Origin: an uncultured Chitinophagaceae bacterium
GTDB taxonomy: Bacteria; Bacteroidota; Bacteroidia; Chitinophagales; Chitinophagaceae
Assembly: GCA_903841915.1 (NCBI GenBank)
Contig: CAIMKO010000622.1
Location: 1 to 11,374 of the forward strand
Direction of reading: 5' to 3'
DNA: 11,374 bases
The position numbers were made by a program, and so were the translations under genes. The notes beneath the pieces are model-generated. The model saw only the letters and a list, made by a program, of their open reading frames with translations. It was not told the DNA's origin and did not search any database. Below, piece after piece: positions 1-6,747 of this stretch. Within the stretch, counting starts at the first letter, position 1. The number at the start of each line of letters is the position of its first letter.

Positions 1-590
1 AAGGAAAAATATTTTATAACAATATCGATGGTAACGATTTGAGTTTTGATGAGATCCGCAATCAGATTGGTTTTGTAACGCAGGACACACAATTATTTGC
101 GGGCACCATCAAAGAAAACCTATTATTTGTAAGTCCCGATGCAACAAAAGAAGACCTGAACGATGCTTTGGAAAAGGCGAGCTGTAATAAATTATTATCT
201 AGAGCTGAAAATGGCATTGATACGATGATCGGTGAAGGTGGATTAAAATTAAGCGGAGGAGAGAAACAACGCATTTCAATTGCACGTGCATTATTACGAA
301 AACCTCATCTTTTGATATTTGATGAAGCAACTTCTGCATTGGATTCTATTACCGAGGAAGAGATCACAAACACCATCAGAAGAATTTCTCAGGAAAAAGA
401 ACAGATCACTGTCATGATCGCACACCGCTTAAGCACCATCATGCATGCTGACAAAATATATGTTTTAGAAAAAGGTCAGGTTGTTGAAACCGGCAGCCAC
501 ACGGAATTGGTTGCTGAGAAAGGATTGTATTATGCCATGTGGCGTCAGCAGATCGGCGAAAGAAAACAAATGGCAGCAATGGTTAATTAA
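1..590 (+). CDS. ABC exporter, ATP-binding C-terminal part (5' end missing)
   Basis: This is the nucleotide-binding end of an ABC exporter that would hydrolyse ATP to move a lipid, peptide or drug across the inner membrane; the substrate cannot be told. The frame is open from base 3, so the real start and the membrane domain lie left of the window, and the TTG at 39 is just an internal Leu codon. About 195 residues are visible. They hold the Q-loop (VTQDTQLF, about residue 27), the ABC signature LSGGEKQR (about 83), Walker B LLIFDEATSALD with its catalytic Glu (about 103), and the H-loop IAHRLSTI (about 131). Walker A is off the edge. The tail GLYYAMWRQQIGERK is typical of fused membrane/ATPase (MsbA-like, type IV) exporters, so a one-polypeptide half-transporter is likely. 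Nothing in the visible part looks damaged. Family call is firm; transported substrate is unknown. Confidence 0.93.
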   Translation, partial: GKIFYNNIDGNDLSFDEIRNQIGFVTQDTQLFAGTIKENLLFVSPDATKEDLNDALEKASCNKLLSRAENGIDTMIGEGGLKLSGGEKQRISIARALLRKPHLLIFDEATSALDSITEEEITNTIRRISQEKEQITVMIAHRLSTIMHADKIYVLEKGQVVETGSHTELVAEKGLYYAMWRQQIGERKQMAAMVN

Positions 591-594
591 TAAT

Positions 595-633
595 TATGAA
601 TGCTGAATTATCGATGATAATTCAGCATTCATA
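595..633. terminator. Perfect 18-bp inverted repeat between convergent genes
   Basis: The arm at 595-612 (TATGAATGCTGAATTATC) is exactly complementary to 616-633, leaving a 3-nt loop. It starts 4 bp after the ABC gene stop and ends 7 bp before the stop of the minus-strand DUF885 gene. Being symmetric, it could serve as a bidirectional terminator or 3'-end stabiliser for both transcripts. The stem is AT-rich and the T-runs on either side are short and broken, so terminator function is inferred from position and symmetry. Confidence 0.7.
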
Positions 634-640
634 TCATATT

Positions 641-2422
641 TTATTTCTGTGATGTAGCCCAATCGTCCATGTATCGTTCAAAAACAATTAGCGGCATTGC
701 TCCACCTGATAAGATGGTGTCATGAAAATTTTTACTGCTGAATTTTTTACCTAAACTTTTTTGATACTTCGCTTTTAATTCTTTGATCTTTAATTCTCCT
801 GTTTTATAAGCTAATGCCTGAGCTGGATTTGCCATATATCTTTCAACCTCTGAAACTGAAGGCTGCTCGGCTCTTCCGCCTTTATCCATCATGTATTTGA
901 TCGCTTCTTCTCTTGTTAATTTTCCGGTATGCATACCAACATCCACTACTAATCTGATAGATCTGAAAAGTTCGGATTGGTAAGCCGCTAATTTTTGATA
1001 GGGGTCTTTATACAATCCCAGTTCTTCTCCTAATGATTCCGCATATAACCCCCATCCTTCTGCAAAAGCTGAGTTATTATAAAATTTTCTGGCCTTAGGA
1101 AGATCCATATTTTCCTGCTGCAATGAAATTTGAAAATGATGCCCCGGAATAGCTTCATGTGCAAATAAGCTTTCCATACCAACACTGTTATATTTTGTTG
1201 CATCAACGATCGGCACATTGAAGAAACCTGGTCTTGTGCCATCGGTTGTGCCTGACTGATAATTTGCCGCAGAAGTTGAAGCCTTGAATTTATCGATCGC
1301 TCTTACAGCAAATTGTGTCTTTGGGACAATATTGAATAACCTTTTTAAATTGGGTTCTATTCTTGGCAATATCGATCTGAAACTATCTAATACCTGTTCA
1401 TCGGTTTTAAATGGAAAGAATTTTTTTTCGGTCAATGTATAATCATACAATTCTCTAACCGTTCCTTTAAATCCGATTTGTGTTTTTAATTTTTCAATTT
1501 CATTTGTTATTCTGTCAACTTCTTTCAAACCTGTTTCATAAATTTCTTCAGGTTTTTTATTGGTGGTCGTAAAGTCCTTAATTAAATGCTGATAAATTTC
1601 TTTGCCGTTAGGTAATGCATTTAAACCCGCAGTAGTCCTGGATTTCGGCAAATAAACATTTTTAAAAAAATCGGCTAATTTTTTATACGCAGGGATAATT
1701 GTATTGTTCAGCGCAGCTAAATAGGCAGCTCTGATATTTGATCTTTCACTTTCAGAAAAAGAGGATGGCATGTTTTTAATCGGTCCGTAAAAAATATTTT
1801 TTACAGTATCGCTTATTGTTTGTGCTTCTAACTGAGGAATAACTTTTATCACCAAAGCTTTCGGAAGTACCATGCCAACGGCGATGCCTTTATTGCAATT
1901 GGCAATTGCAGTATCTGTCCAATCCGCAAATGCATTCACTCTTTTTAACCAATTCTCATAATCTTTTGTGGTTTTAAAAGGTTGAATATCCGCACCCGAT
2001 CCCAGCGATGGCAACACATTGGGTAAACTTCTGAACTGGTTAATCGGCATGTACTCCAAATGCAATTTTTCTTTTTCTAATGCGAGCTCAATTTGAAACT
2101 GAATAATATCATACGTTATTTTATCAAACGAGCTAAGTTCATTTCTTTTAAAATTTGATAATAACTTATGATATTTCGTATAATAATCATGCTGCTTTAA
2201 AAGATAAGGAGCAGAAATATCATTCGGTAATAGATCATTGTATCTGTTATCTCCTCTAGAAGTTGCATTCATTGGTCTTAATATTAAGCCCTCTTCATAA
2301 TAATCATCCAATACTTTATTGAATGATTCATTCTTAACAGGCTTCTGTGCAATAACCGAGAACACAATGCAAAGTGCGAAAAGCAAAAAAGTCGGTTTTG
2401 AAATAAAATGAATTCTGCGCAT
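641..2422 (-). CDS. Secreted DUF885-family zinc-peptidase-like protein
   Basis: This 593-residue protein belongs to the DUF885 family (COG4805), whose members look like zinc metallopeptidases but mostly lack a defined substrate. Residues 1-25 form a signal peptide (MRRIHF, hydrophobic core to about 24, then Ala-Gln), so it should be exported to the periplasm or cell surface. The key motif is HEAIPGHH at 422-429, followed by EGWGLYAE at 455-462; together they resemble the HExx(x)xH plus downstream Glu ligand set of gluzincin-type peptidases. A conserved-looking FRSIRLVVDVGMH segment lies at 486-498. Length is usual for the family and no break is seen. The ATG at 2420-2422 gives the complete signal peptide; an A-rich stretch without a clear Shine-Dalgarno precedes it, as is common in Bacteroidota. 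It follows the DUF2721 gene by 40 bp on the same strand and is probably cotranscribed. Family call is secure; the peptidase activity is inference. Confidence 0.92.
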   Translation of the reverse strand: MRRIHFISKPTFLLFALCIVFSVIAQKPVKNESFNKVLDDYYEEGLILRPMNATSRGDNRYNDLLPNDISAPYLLKQHDYYTKYHKLLSNFKRNELSSFDKITYDIIQFQIELALEKEKLHLEYMPINQFRSLPNVLPSLGSGADIQPFKTTKDYENWLKRVNAFADWTDTAIANCNKGIAVGMVLPKALVIKVIPQLEAQTISDTVKNIFYGPIKNMPSSFSESERSNIRAAYLAALNNTIIPAYKKLADFFKNVYLPKSRTTAGLNALPNGKEIYQHLIKDFTTTNKKPEEIYETGLKEVDRITNEIEKLKTQIGFKGTVRELYDYTLTEKKFFPFKTDEQVLDSFRSILPRIEPNLKRLFNIVPKTQFAVRAIDKFKASTSAANYQSGTTDGTRPGFFNVPIVDATKYNSVGMESLFAHEAIPGHHFQISLQQENMDLPKARKFYNNSAFAEGWGLYAESLGEELGLYKDPYQKLAAYQSELFRSIRLVVDVGMHTGKLTREEAIKYMMDKGGRAEQPSVSEVERYMANPAQALAYKTGELKIKELKAKYQKSLGKKFSSKNFHDTILSGGAMPLIVFERYMDDWATSQK

Positions 2423-2462
2423 ATGTTTAGTTTAAATTTTTAATTACTCATTAAATAAGTGC

Positions 2463-2906
2463 TTAATCCCTGTCAAATTTCTTTTTGAAATACTCAAATA
2501 CCGAAGGATCCTCCAATCCTTCAATATCGCTCAATTCCAGTTCAATGGCTTTGGTGCTGAGTTGTATTTCCAGCAAGGATAGTAAAAGAGATGCAACAAA
2601 AGAAATAAGGCTTAATGCGAATATGGCATGCGCCCATCCCATTGCATCGATATAGATACAGTACATGCAAACTATGGATAATAAAAAAGTCAGCACGCCA
2701 AATGCCTGCATGTTTTTGATGAGCTTTAAGCGATAACGGAGGTTTCTGATCTGCCCATGGATGATATGTTTCTGTTCCTGACTCTGATATTTTTCATTCA
2801 AACTTCTTACTCTGTTTGATAATGCCAGAAAACGATTGGTATGTGCAAGCATCACCAAACTGATGGCAGGAAATAATAGTGCTGGGGTATTGATTGAGAT
2901 GTCCAT
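2463..2906 (-). CDS. DUF2721 family membrane protein
   Basis: This is a 147-residue integral membrane protein. It begins with the characteristic ALLFPAISLVMLAHTNRFLALSNRVR stretch of DUF2721 proteins (written here as residues 9 to 34), in which a first membrane helix (about 4-22) runs into a basic, polar helical segment (about 23-64) with many Arg, Lys and Gln. Two further helices follow at about 66-87 and 91-113, then an acidic C-terminal tail ending in a basic patch. The function of the family is unknown. There are no catalytic motifs or metal-binding clusters. It lies first in a probable two-gene unit with the DUF885 peptidase-like gene (40-bp gap), and its start is 30 bp beyond the terminator of the TonB receptor unit, so it needs its own promoter in that short gap; I see no good match to the Bacteroidota consensus there. 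Confidence 0.85.
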   Translation of the reverse strand: MDISINTPALLFPAISLVMLAHTNRFLALSNRVRSLNEKYQSQEQKHIIHGQIRNLRYRLKLIKNMQAFGVLTFLLSIVCMYCIYIDAMGWAHAIFALSLISFVASLLLSLLEIQLSTKAIELELSDIEGLEDPSVFEYFKKKFDRD

Positions 2907-2936
2907 GACCGTAATTTACTCAACAATATCCGACAT

Positions 2937-2970
2937 AAAAAAAAGCAGTACAAATTGTTTTTATACTGCT
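2937..2970 (-). terminator. Intrinsic terminator after the TonB receptor gene
   Basis: Read on the minus strand, the stem AGCAGTA (2970-2964) pairs with TACTGCT (2950-2944) across a 13-nt loop and is followed directly by a run of eight T (2944-2937, overlapping the last stem base). It lies about 95 bp downstream of the TonB receptor stop and 30 bp upstream of the DUF2721 start, so it separates these two same-strand units. Confidence 0.8.
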
Positions 2971-3065
2971 GTAATTAATCAATAAACATTTTTACGGCAA
3001 ATTTTAGTATCTCATAGCATTAACTGTTGCATCGCGTTCTGCAAAAGTGTTACCAATAGTATCTT

Positions 3066-5588
3066 TTATGATGCTTTTTTCAAATTATAGTTCAAAGGGA
3101 AATCCATTTTAAAAGAAATATTCCTACCCATATTGTAAATGCCATGTTCACGTGGATCACCGGGATATGAGGTGAAATATTTTAACCTGCTTAAATGATC
3201 CCAATAAGTAACATCAAATAAATTATTAGCCATCAAATAAACACTGCATATTGTTTTGTTTTGCTTACTTACAAAACTACCCCCTACTCCTGTATTGAAT
3301 AATGTATAGCCCGGCGTTCTCGTTTCAGTTCCATATGCACTATAAACCCTATTTTGGTTGTCATAATACTCCATCTGCAGCTTTACAAAAGCATGTTTGA
3401 TATAGAGATGCTTTAAGTCAAAATCAAATCTTAATTCAGAACTCCCGTGTAACGGTGGAATGAAAGGCAAGTATTTTTCTGAATCGGGAACAGCTTTTCC
3501 TACAATCCCTTTGTTTTTTGCACATACAACTGATAAACTGTTTTCAAAATGAAGACCTTTAAATGGATGCAGATCAATACTTAATTCTCCGCCGTATAAA
3601 TTAGCTCGGGAAGCTTGAAATTTAAATGTTTGAGGAGTTCCGGTACCTGCGACCACAGAATCTGTCCCATGTATGCTGATCAGCTTTTGATTATAAATGT
3701 AATTACTAATGAAATTATTAAACAAATTGAGCTCTATAACTGCGAACTTGGAGGAGAAAACAAAACCGATATCCTGCTGTAAGCTGAATTCGGGCTTAAA
3801 ATCTTCATTCCCGATTTGATAAAAATTAGTTCCGGGATGAACCCCATTAGCAGAGATCTCGGAAATGTTTGGTGCCCGGAATCCTCTGGAGATATTGGCT
3901 TTCACTGCAATTTTATCTGTAAAATTATATGTAGCGCCAAAACTTCCTGATATACCGGAAAATATTTGATGATATGTTGAAAAGGATTTTTCCGCCCCAA
4001 CCGTATCTATACCATAAACAGGTATATCAAAATGACTGATTGGATCCTCTTTGTGGTATAATTCATCATTATGAAAAGAACGGATATCATAACGTATCCC
4101 ACCTGCAATATCAAGTTTTCCAAAAGTTTTTTTAGCAGTTGCGAAAGGACCGATATCAAATTGCTGATAAGAAGGAATGATAAATTCCGTCCCATTTGTA
4201 ACTGTATTTTGCTGAAACATTCCGTTAACCCCAAAAGTGATGCTCCAATCGGCGATATCTTTTAAAGAGTATTTGATATCATAATTAAATGAATTCAATT
4301 GCAAGTATAAGCCCGGAACATTTTGATAAGGGATTTGCGGATGATTGAATTCTCTTCTTACACTTTTTTGAAAGCCCAGGTTCAGTAACAATCTTGAGCC
4401 ATCATTTAATATAAAATTATTCGCCGAGAAGATCCTATAATGCTGCACATGCTGATGTAACACTTCTATCTTGTAACTGTTTAGGTCAGCATCAGAAACA
4501 ATTTGTCGAACTGTATCAGCTTCAGTAATCTGTCTTGTAAATTTCCAAGTTGCGCTATCCCTGCTGCCATCAGGAATTTCCTGAAGGTCATCATACATAA
4601 CAAAATCAAGATGCGAATAACCCCATTTTCGATGAATACCGATAGATGCATTCGCATCGGTTTCATTAAATGCTGTACCAAAAACGCTAGCATCAATTTT
4701 GTTTTGATAATCGACGGCTTGCTTATGAGATAGTCTTGCCAACCACTCAACACCATTCTTCGTTGCACTTACCATTCCTGAACCACCGAACATTTTATTA
4801 TTTGTTTGATAATCCGCAACAATATCAGCGACCATTTTCCCTTCCTGCGCCGGTTGTGTGGGAATTAAATTTACAACTCCGGCTAATGCATCGGATCCGT
4901 AACTTAAGCTGGCAGGGCCTTTTATCACTTCAACCCTATTTACTGCATATTGATCCACTTCGATACCATGCTCATCACCCCACTGCTGTCCTTCTTGTCG
5001 TATGCCATCATACAATGTAAGAATACGGTTATTCCCTAACCCGCGGATAAAGGGTTTAGAGACATTAGGGCCGGTTGTAACAGCACGTACACCTGGAATT
5101 CTTGCAATTGCATCAATAGCATTGGTATTTAAATTAGTAACCAAATAATCATGGCTTACCGAAACAATAGGGACGGGATTTCTTTTGATCTGAGTTGCCT
5201 TGCTGGTACCAGTTACCACTACTTCACTTATTTCTGCGGCGCTTTCTTCCAGACTGAAGTTTTCATGAACGGTAGTACCTTTTATAATAATATTTCTCGT
5301 AATACTTTTATAGCCTTCAAATTTTATCTCGATCAGAAAGGTGCCAGATGGAATGTTTTTAAAAATATAGTTCCCCAATGAATCTGCAATAACACCCAAC
5401 TTAAGATCCGAGATATAAACAGTAGCCCCCGGCAAGGGTTGATTTGTCTTTTTATCTGTAATCATTCCGGCTAAAGAAGATTTTTCAGGCAGCGATTTAT
5501 CAACAGCATTTGCCAATACTTTCCCAGGAGAAATACAAACAAATAAAAAGATCTTAATTAAGGAAAATATCAGAAATAATTTTTTCAT
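3066..5588 (-). CDS. TonB-dependent outer-membrane receptor, ZnuD-like, probable metal or metal-complex uptake
   Basis: This 840-residue protein is a TonB-gated outer-membrane transporter. In order it shows a signal peptide (1-27, cleavage likely after ANA), a carboxypeptidase-regulatory-like beta domain (about 37-115) typical of Bacteroidota receptors, a TonB-box-like EVVVTGT at 122-128, a plug domain (about 135-245, with FIRGLGNNRILTLYDGIR and VEVIKGPASLSYGSDALAGVVN), and a barrel to the end. The last strand is MGRNISFKMDFPL (820-832), followed by a short basic tail. The segment with FRAP at 570-573 and SANGVHPGTNFYQIGNEDF from 579 resembles the ZnuD zinc-receptor/heme-receptor branch rather than the SusC or siderophore branches. 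No SusD-type partner is next to it. It is preceded on the same strand, 63 bp upstream, by a small His/Cys protein, and both are probably one transcript aimed at metal uptake. The exact ligand (zinc, copper or heme) is not shown by the sequence. Confidence 0.93.
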   Translation of the reverse strand: MKKLFLIFSLIKIFLFVCISPGKVLANAVDKSLPEKSSLAGMITDKKTNQPLPGATVYISDLKLGVIADSLGNYIFKNIPSGTFLIEIKFEGYKSITRNIIIKGTTVHENFSLEESAAEISEVVVTGTSKATQIKRNPVPIVSVSHDYLVTNLNTNAIDAIARIPGVRAVTTGPNVSKPFIRGLGNNRILTLYDGIRQEGQQWGDEHGIEVDQYAVNRVEVIKGPASLSYGSDALAGVVNLIPTQPAQEGKMVADIVADYQTNNKMFGGSGMVSATKNGVEWLARLSHKQAVDYQNKIDASVFGTAFNETDANASIGIHRKWGYSHLDFVMYDDLQEIPDGSRDSATWKFTRQITEADTVRQIVSDADLNSYKIEVLHQHVQHYRIFSANNFILNDGSRLLLNLGFQKSVRREFNHPQIPYQNVPGLYLQLNSFNYDIKYSLKDIADWSITFGVNGMFQQNTVTNGTEFIIPSYQQFDIGPFATAKKTFGKLDIAGGIRYDIRSFHNDELYHKEDPISHFDIPVYGIDTVGAEKSFSTYHQIFSGISGSFGATYNFTDKIAVKANISRGFRAPNISEISANGVHPGTNFYQIGNEDFKPEFSLQQDIGFVFSSKFAVIELNLFNNFISNYIYNQKLISIHGTDSVVAGTGTPQTFKFQASRANLYGGELSIDLHPFKGLHFENSLSVVCAKNKGIVGKAVPDSEKYLPFIPPLHGSSELRFDFDLKHLYIKHAFVKLQMEYYDNQNRVYSAYGTETRTPGYTLFNTGVGGSFVSKQNKTICSVYLMANNLFDVTYWDHLSRLKYFTSYPGDPREHGIYNMGRNISFKMDFPLNYNLKKAS

Positions 5589-5651
5589 GATGATGTTTTG
5601 ATCAAATAAATCTCATCTCACTTTGAAAAGCGAATGAATGTTTTAAAAAGC

Positions 5652-6011
5652 TCAACATGAAAATGGGGGCCCGCGTAAAAAACAGCGACGGGCATATGAG
5701 AAAACAGGCTTATTTTCTTTTTCAAAAATAAGATTTATAAACGTCGGATAAAATTGAATATTGCTATTTGAAATAGAAAAAAGAAAAGAAGATTCAACAA
5801 CAAGATGATCTAATTGACAATTAAACCCTGTTGAAGAAATATGTGAAGATGAATTTTCAGCATACAGTTTACTACTGATAGGAGCATCAGTATGGTTTGC
5901 AAAAAAATGGTGCAAGAATCTTTTTGGGGCTACCGCAAACAGAAAAACCAGCAATAATAATATTGCAGACCCCCTTTTAAGATCTAGTTGATGTTTATAA
6001 AAATGAAACAT
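5652..6011 (-). CDS. Small membrane-anchored His/Cys protein ending in RGPP, partner of the TonB receptor
   Basis: This 119-residue protein is not assigned to a family with certainty. It has a short basic N-terminus (YKHQLDLKR), one hydrophobic helix at about 14-28, then PKRFLHHFFANHTDAP (29-44) with three His, a central FNCQLDHLVVESSF (63-76, C65 and H69), a beta-rich stretch, and the C-terminus RRCFLRGPPFSC with Cys 110 and Cys 119. The helix can act as a signal anchor or signal peptide, putting the His/Cys region in the periplasm. The RGPP ending and the location next to a TonB receptor recall the DUF2946-type small proteins linked with copper receptors in Proteobacteria. It precedes the receptor by 63 bp on the same strand, so a role in metal handling with that receptor is inferred. 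The ATG at 6011 is the only start that includes the whole hydrophobic helix. Confidence 0.75.
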   Translation of the reverse strand: MFHFYKHQLDLKRGSAILLLLVFLFAVAPKRFLHHFFANHTDAPISSKLYAENSSSHISSTGFNCQLDHLVVESSFLFSISNSNIQFYPTFINLIFEKENKPVFSYARRCFLRGPPFSC

Positions 6012-6047
6012 TGTTGCAATTATAAGAATATCTTCTAACTAACCACA

Positions 6048-6079
6048 CAAAAATTATTCCACGTTTGCCCGAATTTCAA
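6048..6079 (-). promoter_or_regulatory. Possible promoter of the small protein/TonB receptor unit
   Basis: On the minus strand a TTG (6079-6077) is followed after 20 bp by TAATTTTTG (6056-6048), one base longer than the Bacteroidota -7 consensus TAnnTTTG. The start codon of the small protein lies 36 bp further on, a reasonable leader length. The match is imperfect and the region is AT-rich, so this is only a candidate. Confidence 0.4.
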
Positions 6080-6106
6080 TTCTCAACCAAATTTTAATAA
6101 GCAGCA

Positions 6107-6134
6107 TTTACGATGGATTTATGTCCTATATTTA
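6107..6134 (+). promoter_or_regulatory. Possible promoter of the ECF sigma factor gene
   Basis: TATATTTA at 6127-6134 differs at one base from the Bacteroidota -7 element TAnnTTTG, and a TTTA lies at 6107-6110, 16 bp upstream. Transcription would begin roughly at 6138-6142, only some 15 bases before the sigma factor ATG. Both elements are weak matches; an ECF-type promoter recognised by the factor itself cannot be excluded. Confidence 0.3.
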
Positions 6135-6135
6135 A

Positions 6136-6152
6136 GGGGTAAATATTATCCC
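6136..6152 (+). promoter_or_regulatory. Hairpin/imperfect palindrome just before the sigma factor start
   Basis: GGGGTAA (6136-6142) can pair with TTATCCC (6146-6152) around a 3-nt loop, with one G-U pair, and ends three bases before the ATG at 6156. It covers the position of a ribosome binding site, so it could limit translation if it is in the transcript, or it could be a protein-binding operator in DNA. Function is inference. Confidence 0.4.
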
Positions 6153-6155
6153 TCA

Positions 6156-6734
6156 ATGACAGAACAAGCAATAATAGCGGGCTGTTTGCATAATGACGCT
6201 TCTTCACAGCGGGAATTGTACAGCAGATATAGCCCCAAGATGTTGTCAGTATGTTATCGTTTTGCGCAAAATCGAGAAGATGCCGAAGATATGTTGCAGG
6301 AAGGGTTTATCAAGATTTTTACGCAGATACATACTTTTCAAAATAAGGGTGCATTCGAAGGCTGGATAAGAAGGATCATTGTGCATACCTGCATCAATTT
6401 TTTGAAGAAGTATAAAAAGTTCAATGAGAATGTAGATTTGATATATGCGCAAAACCAACCTGCTAAGGAAGAAACCATTCCATCCATCATGCAGGGAAAA
6501 CAGGTAATTGAATGTATCAGACATTTACCGGTAGGTTATAAAACAGTATTGAATTTATATGCCATCGAAGGATTTAGTCATAAGGAAATCGGGGCCCTTT
6601 TAGATATTGAAGAAAGTACCAGCCGAAGCCAATATACGAGGGCAAAAGCAATGCTTGAGACAATATTAACCAAAAAAAGAATCATTGATAGGCCAAAAGA
6701 AGATTTCAAATGGCTTGCAGTTTTGAATAAATAG
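6156..6734 (+). CDS. ECF-type RNA polymerase sigma factor
   Basis: This 192-residue protein is a group IV (extracytoplasmic function) sigma factor that would direct RNA polymerase to a small set of promoters. Region 2 spans about 20-87, with ELYSRYSPKMLSVCYRF and the promoter-melting/core-binding segment EDAEDMLQEGFIKIF (41-55). A linker rich in Lys and Asn (80-115) follows. Region 4 covers about 120-168, with LPVGYKTVLNLYAIEGFSHKEIGALLDI and the recognition helix STSRSQYTRAKAML. The C-terminal 20 residues are a basic extension. There is no region 3, as expected. The ATG at 6156 is followed by a full region 2 and preceded by a small hairpin. The next gene, 13 bp downstream, encodes a single-pass membrane protein that probably controls this factor, the common arrangement for sigma/anti-sigma pairs. 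Its regulon cannot be read from the window. Confidence 0.93.
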   Translation: MTEQAIIAGCLHNDASSQRELYSRYSPKMLSVCYRFAQNREDAEDMLQEGFIKIFTQIHTFQNKGAFEGWIRRIIVHTCINFLKKYKKFNENVDLIYAQNQPAKEETIPSIMQGKQVIECIRHLPVGYKTVLNLYAIEGFSHKEIGALLDIEESTSRSQYTRAKAMLETILTKKRIIDRPKEDFKWLAVLNK

Positions 6735-6747
6735 ATGCTGTGCGATA

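Noticed and set aside
39..41. TTG as start of the ABC gene
   Set aside because: The frame is open to the left edge and the upstream codons fit the family (GKIFYNNIDGNDL), so this is an internal Leu.
4481..5381. Several open frames of 60-95 codons on both strands inside the TonB receptor gene
   Set aside because: All lie within the long, clearly coding receptor gene and resemble no protein.
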